Shown in pieces: positions 19,940-28,340 of a DNA stretch of 64,000 nt. A model generated the notes under the pieces. That model searched no databases, had not been told where the DNA came from, and saw only the letters and a program-made list of their open reading frames with translations. This stretch comes from Ridgeia piscesae. Its lineage: Eukaryota; Annelida; Polychaeta; Sabellida; Siboglinidae. Where the stretch lies: positions 25,001 through 89,000 of the forward strand of contig JAODUO010000079.1 in NCBI GenBank assembly GCA_025642075.2, given 5' to 3'. Positions within the stretch are counted from its first letter, which is position 1, and every line of letters starts with the position of its first letter. The translations under genes were made by a program, and so were the position numbers.

Positions 19940-20416
19940 GACATGGTGATTTTCCCAGTTTATGCCATTAAATTCATGTCTGGATATTCCAGCGCATTTG
20001 ATGTGAACTGATTTGTTGCAGTCGTTACATGTTAGGGTGAGTGAATTGGACTTTAGTGATTTCTTACATGAATTACATTTAGAGGGGCCTGGGTTTAGTT
20101 GGATGTCTCCTGAGAGTATTATGCATAAAAGAACAGTGAATTTAGTTGCTGTCTTGTTTGACCTGGGTTTATGTGGTGGTGGGGTGATCAGTAAACCAGT
20201 GGAACTATTGGATCTGAGACATTTGAACTGTGCGATGGTTTTCCAGATAGGGCTGTACAGGTAATATGTTGTGATAGAATTTGTGTCTTCTCTGGCTTTA
20301 TTGTTCACATAATCTATTTCTGTTGTGTTGTTATGAAAGCTCTTCAGTTCATGATTTAGTCTAGAGGTGATATATGCAGACAGGCAAGCATGAACAGTGA
20401 ATATTTGAAAATGCAT
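19940..20416 (-). pseudogene. LINE B N-terminal ORF: 2A-like motif and PHD-type finger
   Basis: From the ATG at 20416 the protein has about 90 residues, then a hydrophobic stretch (TKFTVLLCIILS) leading into GDIQLNPGP, a 2A-like motif. Downstream is a zinc finger CNSCKKSLKSNSLTLTCNDC and then HIKCAGISRHEF, with the Cys-Cys/Cys-Cys/His-Cys pattern of a PHD finger. The 2A motif next to a signal-like hydrophobic segment and a PHD finger is a known arrangement in CR1/L2-like retrotransposons of invertebrates. The frame then runs into the (GA)n tract and is meaningless beyond about 19900. Confidence 0.8.
20084..20110 (-). other. 2A-like ribosome-skipping motif (GDIQLNPGP)
   Basis: Minus-strand codons for G-D-I-Q-L-N-P-G-P. 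The canonical 2A core is D-x-E-x-N-P-G-P; here the E is Q, a variant also met in retrotransposon 2A-like sequences. The N-P-G-P end is intact. If active, ribosomes would release the upstream peptide and restart at the last proline. Confidence 0.75.
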
Positions 20417-20498
20417 CTTGAATGGGAGCTAGCCATAACACCAGCGTGAGTGATAGTGATTAAGAGTTAAGAAAAATTAGTAATAAATAAAATGCACA

Positions 20499-20860
20499 CA
20501 CTTAGTTTAAAAATAAATAAATACACACACACGTGTAAATAGACTAAAAATAAGATATATGCACACTATAATAAACACAATTTAAAGTCGTTCGTTGATA
20601 AAATAAAACAGACGAAAAGGCCTGTTAGTAGGTCGTTTATTACGTGATCAGGTTGCGTGATTATTATTTGTTACTGACAGTATGCAGTATTTGGGAGATA
20701 ACACCAGACTATGTGTTGACTTAGAATGTATAAATACTATATTGTTTATACACGGTACACTTAGTTTAAAAATACACACACACTTTAATAAAGTCGGCCG
20801 TTGATAAAACAGGCGAAAAGGCCTGTTAGTGGATTTTATGTGATGCGCCTTGACCGAGTT
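20499..20860 (-). repeat. Tandem duplication in LINE B 5' UTR
   Basis: Two diverged copies (about 20499-20660 and 20757-20850) share ACACTTAGTTTAAAAATA, then CGTTGATAAAA and CGAAAAGGCCTGTTAGT. Tandem 5' UTR repeats are common promoter units in LINEs; that role is inferred here. Confidence 0.6.
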
Positions 20861-21369
20861 GGTTTGTGGTTGATTTTACTTCGCGCGGTTATATGACCAG
20901 GTTATATTCTTTATCGGTTACATATATTATTTAGCACCAATATTGGTACATAATCTTGGTTAGTGATTAATTTTGGTTGTAGGTAAAGGTCTAGCTAGTG
21001 GTGTGTTGTGTACTTAGCTGTTTAGTAGATTGGGTTCAGTTACTTCGTTGACGTTGTTTATGCGTATCCAAGATGGCGAATTAGCGGGAAATCAGCAGAA
21101 TGTTTCAAAGTTGGTTTTTGGCGATTATTGCAGTTTTGTCACGTATCTGATAGGCAATCTCGGTTTAGCACAATATTCCCAATTACTGGTGAATGTCCTA
21201 GGTTACGATCTTATCTGCAAATATGCTTTTTAGGTAAAATTTTGAGCACCCGTTGTCAAGTTAGTTTATCTGAATCTGAATGGGATACGTGGTAAAGAAG
21301 CCAATAGTGGCTATTATATACGACGGGGTGTGTTTATGATCTCACGCATGCGCACCTCACTCATTATGG

Positions 21370-22248
21370 ATAATCTGAACACAGAGCTGCCTTGTACAAC
21401 AGCAGGGGACATACCACCAAATTGAGTCCTACGCCATTAATCCTGATAGTAGTCCTGCTTAAAAGAACTGCATTGTGCAGTTTTTGTAAATTCCTGAAGC
21501 AAAGAATGTAGGACTGGTTGAGTAGAAATTATTTTTGTGGGCAGCATGGCATCAGAGCTGTGAAATAATGACATTTGTCAGACAGTGACCAGGCGCGTAT
21601 GCATACAGGTGTAGTTCGGCCTAGAGGTGTCAACGTGGGCAAATCGCCGGCTGATTGGAGCAGAAATGGAGGGGTGTCAGGTTAGAGATTGGATTGAAGG
21701 AGAAATAGATATGCCATGTTCACGAATTTTATATATGATATATGTGAATGGAGGCTAGTCAGTGTCTGAAATTTTTGATACAATGCATTGATAAAGCTAG
21801 CAGGAAATCAAAGAAACATTTCAATGGCCGCCTATGGGAAATCAATGGTGGTATCTACCCAGCAGTTTGTTCAGAGTTGATGCAGGTGCTAAGAAAGTGA
21901 TGTTACTTCAGTGCAGTGTTGTGGCGTCAACACCAAACTGATATAATAGTGTATGTAATACAATGTGTGTACCTGCATTTTCAGTGAAATAACGATGTGG
22001 AAATAGTGAACTAAGTTCTAAGAGGATAAGAAAAATTATCTGGTATTACTGATATAATTTGCTGCCAAATGTTGTCAGCTGTAAATCACTGTGGAACTAG
22101 AACATGCAGACAGCGCTGATGTCTTTAAACAACAGTTTTTTGGAGCTGGTTTGATTGATTGTGTAGGTGATGAATGGAGAGAATGCAGGTATTTAAACCT
22201 GGCTCTCTACATTTAGGACTGTGTATCTCGTGACTAGGAGATGGTAAA
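21370..22248 (+). other. Decayed LINE 3' end and unassigned sequence
   Basis: Around 22025-22200 a plus-strand frame keeps the look of a LINE RT C-terminus: NLLPNVVS, then in another frame ADSADVFKQQF and DEWRECRYLN, with many stops. Gypsy B inserted just after it. Nothing else was recognised in 21370-22020. Confidence 0.35.
22244..22248. repeat. Target site duplication of gypsy B, left copy (GTAAA)
   Basis: GTAAA directly before the 5' LTR is repeated at 26454-26458 directly after the 3' LTR. Five bases is the usual length for Ty3/gypsy integration. Confidence 0.88.
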
Positions 22249-22425
22249 TGTTAGGTACCGTGCGGCACTAGCCGGTATTTTAAATGGACTTCATGGGACT
22301 TGACCAATCACAGCGGCTGTATTATACGACACAGTTACGAAAGTCGGTTGTCTAGTGATTAAACTGGTTGTGGCACAATGTGAGTTGTCTCTGTATTATA
22401 TTAGATTTTGTTATAAGACATAACA
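22249..22425 (+). repeat. 5' LTR of gypsy B (177 bp)
   Basis: It begins TGTTAGGTACCGTGCGGCAC and ends GACATAACA. A near copy lies at 26278-26453. It is short for a gypsy LTR. The tract TGTATTATATTAG is shared by both copies. Confidence 0.93.
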
Positions 22426-22445
22426 AATTGGCGACGAGGATGGGA
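22426..22445 (+). other. Primer binding region of gypsy B
   Basis: AATTGGCGACGAGGATGGGA follows the LTR at once. TGGCGACGAGGA two to three bases after the LTR is the expected position and TGG start for a tRNA-primed PBS. The tRNA is not identified. Confidence 0.6.
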
Positions 22446-22498
22446 TCCTGGTTGGTCACGGATCATGCAAGACTACTGTGAGTGCGGCTAGACAACGA

Positions 22499-23092
22499 AT
22501 GTTGGAAAACAAAGTGACTGATGCGGCGTGGTTTTCTGCTTCGAAAGATAAGTTGAAAATGGGCGAAGAGGGCAGAACGTCGTACAGCTTCGGCAAAGTA
22601 ATGAAGTATAACCAAGGTGCCGACTGGGAAGCTTATACGGAACAGTTGGACTTTTACTTCCTTGCGAACGGAGTAACTGACGATCAAACCAAAAAAGCAA
22701 TGTTATTGTCGAATGTGTCCACGGAGACATATCAGCTGCTCAAAGACTTGTTGGTACCAGCCACACCGAAAGACTCCGAGGTAACGTATTCGGTGATAGT
22801 GGACCGGTTGCAAAAACACACAAAGCCAGAGAAATCAGCATTGGTTGCTCGATACGAGTTTGACAATCGATCGAGACAGGTTAGTGAATCTGTCTGCGAT
22901 TACGTCGCAACGCTGAAGCATTTGGCAAGTGAATGCAAATTCAGTGACGTAACGCGAGCCGAACGTTTGCGAGACCGTTTGGTATCTGGCATACGAGATG
23001 ACAAGATGCTCAGAGATCTGTTGAGAGAGAAACTCGATGATTTAACATTCGAAATTGCCGTGAGACGATGTCTGACAATAGAACAAGCCAAC
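22499..23092 (+). pseudogene. gypsy B gag (capsid part), ends at in-frame TGA
   Basis: The first ATG is at 22499 (MLENKVTDAAWFSASK). It encodes a retrotransposon gag capsid-like domain with DWEAYTEQLDFYFLANGV, then YQLLKDLLVP and SVCDYVATLKHLA. The frame stops at TGA 23093-23095, but the same frame continues downstream into the zinc knuckles, so this is either a nonsense mutation or a read-through site. Confidence 0.85.
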
Positions 23093-23095
23093 TGA

Positions 23096-23944
23096 GACGT
23101 TCAGGTCTTTCAAGGAGAGACTGGTAAGGAGACAAGAGTGCACAAATTAGACAGCTGCAGTAGACAGCCTAGACAACAGAACAGTAAAGCGATGCCAAGA
23201 AACACTAACCAGCGACCGTCTCAGCGTGCAGACACCGTGTCAAAGTGTTACAGGTGCAACGGACAACACAATCCAAAAGTATGTCCATTTATCAAGGAGA
23301 AATGTTACCAGTGTGGTAAAGTCGGTCATAGTCGAAAGGCATGCCGACAGAAGGCTAACAAACAGCCACCGGCAACGTCATTGCACGTCATGCAAGGCAA
23401 CGAAGACGCCAAGCGACATGACTGGACAGGACTGTACCGAGTGTCCAAAGGAAATGACCGGAAGCCAATTTCCATGACGATGGAAGTTGAAAACAGAGAA
23501 CTTGTGATGGAGTTAGATACGGGCTCAGCTGTCTCTGTCATCGGGGAGGAGAAATATCATGAACAGCTGCGGCATGTACCGTTAGAAAGCACCACTCTAC
23601 AGCTACACACATATACGGGAGAAACTGTGAAACCGTTGGGCGTGTTGTCAGTTAAAGTTCGTTATGGAGAACAAAGCAAGTATCTTCAGTTGTATGTGAT
23701 GAAAGGAATTGGACCTACACTGCTTGGTCGGGAGTGGTTGCACTCCATCCGTTTGAACTGGCCTCTAATGCATCTAGAGACGCCGTCTGGTTTCCGAATT
23801 GTGCTCGACAGACATGCAGCGGTGTTCTCTGACGAACTCGGACGGTTATTGAACATCAAAGCACGGATCCAACTGAAAGAAGAGCCGAAACCACGATTCT
23901 GGAAAGCCAGACCTGTCGCATTTTGCACGAAAACCAGCTGTTGA
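23096..23944 (+). pseudogene. gypsy B nucleocapsid and protease
   Basis: Continues the gag frame. Two zinc knuckles, CYRCNGQHNPKVC and CYQCGKVGHSRKAC, precede an aspartic protease with active site ELDTGSAVSVIG and flap-side segment ILGREWL-like LLGREWL. The frame is lost near 23919-23922, in a run of four T bases, as the RT begins. Confidence 0.87.
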
Positions 23945-25160
23945 GCGAGGGTTGGACCAATTGGAAGCAGAAGGGATCGTGAAGCGTGTGACTCACAGCG
24001 AGTGGGCAGCACCGATAGTCACACCAATCAAGAAGGACGGTGAAGTTCGAATTTGCGGTGATTTCAAAGTGACAATAAATCCACAGCTCGACGTGGATGA
24101 GTACCCCCTGCCACGAATTGAAGAGATCTACGCAAATATGAGTGGTGGTCAACAGTTCAGCGTAATTGATCTACGACAGGCGTACCTTCAGATGGAGGTT
24201 AAGGAAGAATCGAAGACTTACCTGACTGTTAACACACATCGCGGACTGTACCAGTATCAACGATTACCGTATGGAGTGGCATAAACACCAGCGGTATGGC
24301 AAAGAGCAATGGACCAAGTCCTACAAGGTATTCCGGGTGTCCAGTGCTATCTTGACGACATCATTGTCACAGGCAGAACTCGAGAAGAACATCTGAAAGC
24401 CCTTGACAAGGTACTGGGACGACTAGAGGAACATGGACTAAAGGCCAACAGAGAGAAATGCAAATTTCTGCAGAACTCAGTTGAGTACTTGGGACATGTC
24501 ATCACTGCCGAGGGACTACACCAGTCACCAAAGAAAGTGCAAGCTATGGCAGGCTTGCCTAGTCCTCATAACGTTGGACAGTTGAGATCGTTCTTGGGAA
24601 TGGTGCAGTACTATGCACGTTTCTTACCAGACCTGGCTACACATCTTGCACCGCTGCATAGACTTTTGCAGAAAGACGAACACTGGATCTGGGGCAAACA
24701 GCAGGAGTGTGCGTTCAGAACCGTGAGAGAAATGCTGTTTCAGGATCGAGTCATTACTCACTTCAACCCGGACTTGCCCGTGGTTGTGGCATGCGACAGT
24801 TCGTCGTATGGCCTGGGCGCCGTCTTATCACATCGGATGCCGGACGGAAGTGAACGACCGGTAGCGTATGCATCGCGCTCACTAACACAAACGGAAAAGA
24901 AGTTTGCTCAAATCGAGAAGGAAGCTCTCGGACTCTACTGGGGTGTCAGAAAGTTTCAGCCGTACTTGGAGGGTCGTCGGTTCATAGATCACAAACCCCC
25001 TGAAGTATATCATGGACCCTGGAAAGGCAGTACCAGTCACAACAGCAGCACGATTGCAACGCTGGTGTCTCTTCCTTGGTGCCTTTGCGTATCAAATTGA
25101 GTATCGAGGTTCCAAACAGCATGCAAACTGTGATGGATTGTCTCGTCATGGGTACTGTAA
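23923..25160 (+). pseudogene. gypsy B reverse transcriptase and RNase H, broken
   Basis: RT runs from AVERGLDQLEAEGIVKRV with FSVIDLRQAYLQM (first aspartate) and YQRLPYGVA. A TAA at 24282-24284 interrupts it just before TPAVWQRAMDQ. The active-site box is YLDDIIVTG. The thumb reads YLGHVITAEGLHQSPKKVQ. RNase H follows with VVACDSSSYGLGAVLSH and IEKEALGLYWGVRKFQPYLE. A frame change in a C-run near 24998-25002 separates it from RNase H end sequences CLFLGAFAYQIEYRGSKQHA and DGLSRHG. Confidence 0.9.
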
Positions 25161-26242
25161 AAATGAAGGGACTTGCAAGAGGGTATGTCTGGTGGCCCTG
25201 AATGGATGAAGACACCGAAGACGTGATAAGGAGATGTGAAGGATGTCAAGGTGTCGCAAACAACCCGAAACAAGCTCCGCTGCACATATGGGAATACCCA
25301 GCGTACCCATGGCAACGACTGCATATCGATTTTGCAGGACCATTTCAAGGAAAACAATTCTTGGTCGTAGTAGACGCACACACCAAATGGCCTGACATTT
25401 TTGAGATGCGGAACACAACTGCAGCAGAAACTGTAGCTACTCTGCGATCCTTATTTGCAAGAATGGGTCTGCCAGAGCAAGTTGTGTCAGACAATGGACC
25501 TCAGTTCATGTCTGGAGAATTCAAACATTTCACAAAAATGAATGGTATCCGACACGTGACTGGCGCTCCGTATCATCCATCCACTAACGGCTTAGCGGAA
25601 CGCATGGTTCAAAGTTTCAAGAACGCTGTCAAAGCTGACAGATCGGATCGATCTATCCAACACAAGCTCGACAGATTTCTGTTTGCGTATCGCACAGCAC
25701 CACATGCTACAACAGGACACAGTCCAGCTCAACTGTTGTTTAGTAGAAATCTGAAGTCGAGGTTGGATCTTCTGAAGCCGAACATCAAACGAGTAGTTGA
25801 TGGGAGACTTCTGAAAAATGAGAAAAGAACTCTGGTTTCTTTTCAGAATGAAGAGAAGGTCATAGTTCGACACTATCACAGAGGACCGAAATGGCTAAAA
25901 GGAGAAGTGTTGGAGCGAATTGTTCCAGTACTGTACAAGGTTCTCGTAGACGGGGCTACGTGGAGACGCCACGTGGATCAGATGCGACGATCCGAGGGTG
26001 TAGAGTACAGGAACTATGACTACTCGTCAACGCAAGCACCGAACGAAACGGCAGGGCCGTCGTCCGAGCCGAGCGAGGCCGCGGTTCCACCCGAGACAAG
26101 TGAACCAGCGGAACTGACGGAAGAGCACGGGCGAGACGTGTCACCAGTAGCGGATGGTCGTGTTGTAACTTCCGGGGTAAACACAACTCGTTCGGGCCGG
26201 GTGTCCCGAGTTCCCGTTACACTAAAGGACTATGTGTACTAG
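25160..26242 (+). pseudogene. gypsy B integrase, N-terminal zinc domain deleted
   Basis: After GLSRHG the sequence jumps to GLARGYVWWP, so the linker and most of the His-His-Cys-Cys domain are missing (roughly 450 bases against relatives). A TGA follows at about 25199-25201. The frame from 25202 has the catalytic core: LHIDFAGPF (first D), VVSDNGPQFMSGEF (second D) and NGLAERMVQSFKNAV (E). A basic C-terminal domain follows, then a Pro/Ser/Glu-rich tail ending at 26242. Confidence 0.9.
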
Positions 26243-26257
26243 AGACACTCGGACACA

Positions 26258-26277
26258 AAGAAAAAAAGGGGGGGAAG
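26258..26277 (+). other. Polypurine tract of gypsy B
   Basis: AAAGAAAAAAAGGGGGGGAAG-type purine run directly before the 3' LTR start TGTTAGG. It is the expected plus-strand priming site. Confidence 0.88.
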
Positions 26278-26453
26278 TGTTAGGTACCGTGCGGCACTTG
26301 CCGGTATTTTAAATGGACTTCATGGGACTTGACCAATCACAGCGGCTGTATTATACGACACAGTTACGAAAGTCGGTTGTCGAGTGATTAAACTGGTTTT
26401 GGCACAATGTGAGTTGTCTCTGTATTATATTAGGTTTTTTTTATAAGACAACA
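26278..26453 (+). repeat. 3' LTR of gypsy B (176 bp)
   Basis: Matches 22249-22425 apart from a few changes (for example CACTTGCC for CACTAGCC) and ends GACAACA, lacking the TA present in the 5' LTR end. Followed by the GTAAA duplicate at 26454-26458. Confidence 0.93.
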
Positions 26454-26458
26454 GTAAA

Positions 26459-26928
26459 TATGGATCACTGCAAGGTGCTTGTCGTCCTCAGTGCCAGCGA
26501 AAAGGGTCAACTTGGCAATAGTGTTCTTAAAAAGAATAACTAATTGAATGAGATCTCATAAAATCATAACATTGTAACCACAATAAATATTGTATACAGA
26601 CTGATCAGTTAATAGAACTTTGCAGAATGTTGGAAACAACTATAAAAAACAATTTAGTAATGTAAACTAATGGCTGTGTGGAAATTAAATTCTTTGTATA
26701 AATAATTCCAATGTATGTTGATGTTGTTTATGATTGTCATAATAATAAAACATTAATGACGTATAATTTTGTCTTTTTATTTTAACAGTTATCAATACAT
26801 TTGTTACTTGGTTGTTGTAGATCGACACATTGCTTGCATTATAGTTTGTCTTGTGTATATAATTAATATGCATGCACACACACACATACAACCACACATA
26901 CCTACATACACTGAATATGTACATATCA
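26459..26928. other. Intergenic, no gene seen
   Basis: AT-rich sequence between gypsy B and the MITE-like element, with short CA-rich runs near 26875-26905. No supported ORF. Confidence 0.4.
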
Positions 26929-27693
26929 GGTGTCACGTAGAATATGGACCGCATGGAAAATGGAACCAGGGTCCATATTCCCTATGGAATATGAACCGGG
27001 TCCATATTCCCTATATAATATAGATTGAGTCCATATTCTATGGGGGCCCATATCCTATATGTACTATAGAATATGGACCCCCTATAGAAAATGGATCCCT
27101 GGTTGTGTTGTTGACATAATTTTTTTCTGATGTAATTTAGAAACTGAGCCAGACCTGTGATTCCAATGGAGTTGAAATTTAGCAATTCTTACAACCTCTA
27201 AGTAGCTTGTGTGAGCATTGTTGAAAGGGAGACTGGTCCATTCAAAGTTTCAAAACATGAACTGTCTTACATGAAACATTAATTAATACAATTATTTTCC
27301 CTGTGTAATATATGTTGTTGAGATGACAATAAATGAATGAATGAATGAATGAGTAAATACTACTTTTAGTTATAGTTATTCAACCATCAAGCAATATGAA
27401 ACAATTCACACAATTTAGCAGTTAATATGGTACCCAGTTTTCATAGTTAAAGATGACTAACATTTTAATAGCAATGGTAGATAAAATGTAAAAAAAAATA
27501 TTTTTTTAACAAAAGAGTTATCAATGATGGCCTTGATATTTTAGTTACAATCTATTAACTGCATCATACTATTTTACCAAATAGTTAAGCTTTTAAAAAG
27601 GGGGTCCAAATTATATAAGGGGGTCCAAATTTGATCTATAATAGAATACCATAGTGTCCATTTTCTATGGGGGTCCATATTATATCTGACACC
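26929..27693. mobile_element. MITE-like element with 22-bp inverted ends
   Basis: The left end (26929-26950, starting GGTGTCACG and ending AATATGGACC) and the inverse of the right end (27672-27693) agree at 19 of 22 bases. Both subterminal regions repeat GGTCCATATT and its inverse many times (26938-27095 and 27598-27680). The middle holds a (GAAT)n tract near 27333. It has no ORF and is non-autonomous. The target duplication is not clear, so the superfamily is open. Confidence 0.7.
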
Positions 27694-28063
27694 AGTAGTC
27701 TTAATTAATTGTAACTATTTATTCAAAACAACTTACAGACCATTATTATAAAACTGAAGTGGATTTTGTAAGGTTCACAGAGAGTAAAAAAATAATTACA
27801 TGATCACAGGCATGACTCCTTACTCAAGGGAGTTTTATTTGCAATTTTCAACATCCACATATGCTTGTAAGGGTTACTGAATTTGGAATGTACCGCCCAT
27901 ATGCCATAAAGTTGTCTCAAAATTCCTAGGAAAAGAATTATAAACAACATCAAATGGTGCACTGGGATTATAAACTTAATACCACGGATTTAGGTCCAGC
28001 GCATGTTTGATTTCCGCGGGGCATGGATGTCGTGTCGAACGGCAATTCGTAGCAGACAGCATT

Positions 28064-28101
28064 GTGCGCATGCGTCGATAGCACCGTGGGCCAAGATGGC
28101 G
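28064..28101 (+). promoter_or_regulatory. TRIP11 promoter motifs: NRF1-like and YY1-like
   Basis: GTGCGCATGCGT (28064-28075) fits the NRF1 palindrome and CCAAGATGGCG (28091-28101) fits the YY1 element typical of animal housekeeping promoters. They lie 146-183 bases before the TRIP11 start codon, in a local GC-rich patch. Transcription probably starts near the YY1 word; this is inferred. Confidence 0.6.
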
Positions 28102-28246
28102 ATCGTTGAGTTGGCAGTGTGTCGTGTCAACAACAACAAACCGGCCAAATAGTTTAGTTGCACACACAAACAATGCATGAATGTAACACCGAATTAAATT
28201 TCACACAACAAGCGTTCTAGTCATTCTAATACTATCTGCTACAAAA

Positions 28247-28340
28247 ATGGCATGGTTTGGCAGCGGCATATCGCAGATTACCGGACAAATTTCGAACTTC
28301 ACGAAAGAAGTTCTAACGGAAGGGACCGAGGAAGTTGACG
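28247..28340 (+). CDS. TRIP11: TRIP11 exon 1 (ALPS motif)
   Basis: Codons 1-31 and one base of 32. It reads [20 protein letters not shown] and then [11 protein letters not shown], with a small-residue and Ser/Thr-rich amphipathic start typical of an ALPS helix. Relative to human GMAP-210 as I recall it, about 15 residues of the Gly/Leu/Ser-rich part are missing. The donor is GTAGGT. Confidence 0.93.

Larger units (their letters stand above)
22249..26453 (+). mobile_element. Ty3/gypsy LTR retrotransposon B, full length, inactive
   Basis: 4.2 kb: 5' LTR, PBS region, gag, protease, RT, RNase H, integrase, polypurine tract, 3' LTR, with GTAAA duplicated on both sides. The domain order and integrase style suggest a Ty3/gypsy (Mag-like or related) lineage without a visible chromodomain; the clade is uncertain. 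The LTRs differ at about five substitutions and two small indels in about 177 bases, so insertion was moderately recent. Breaks: TGA at 23093, a frame change near 23919-23922, TAA at 24282, a frame change near 25000, and an internal deletion near 25150. Confidence 0.93.

Noticed and set aside
27976..28178. Minus-strand ORF upstream of TRIP11
   Set aside because: Lies over the NRF1/YY1 promoter patch with no family match; chance frame.
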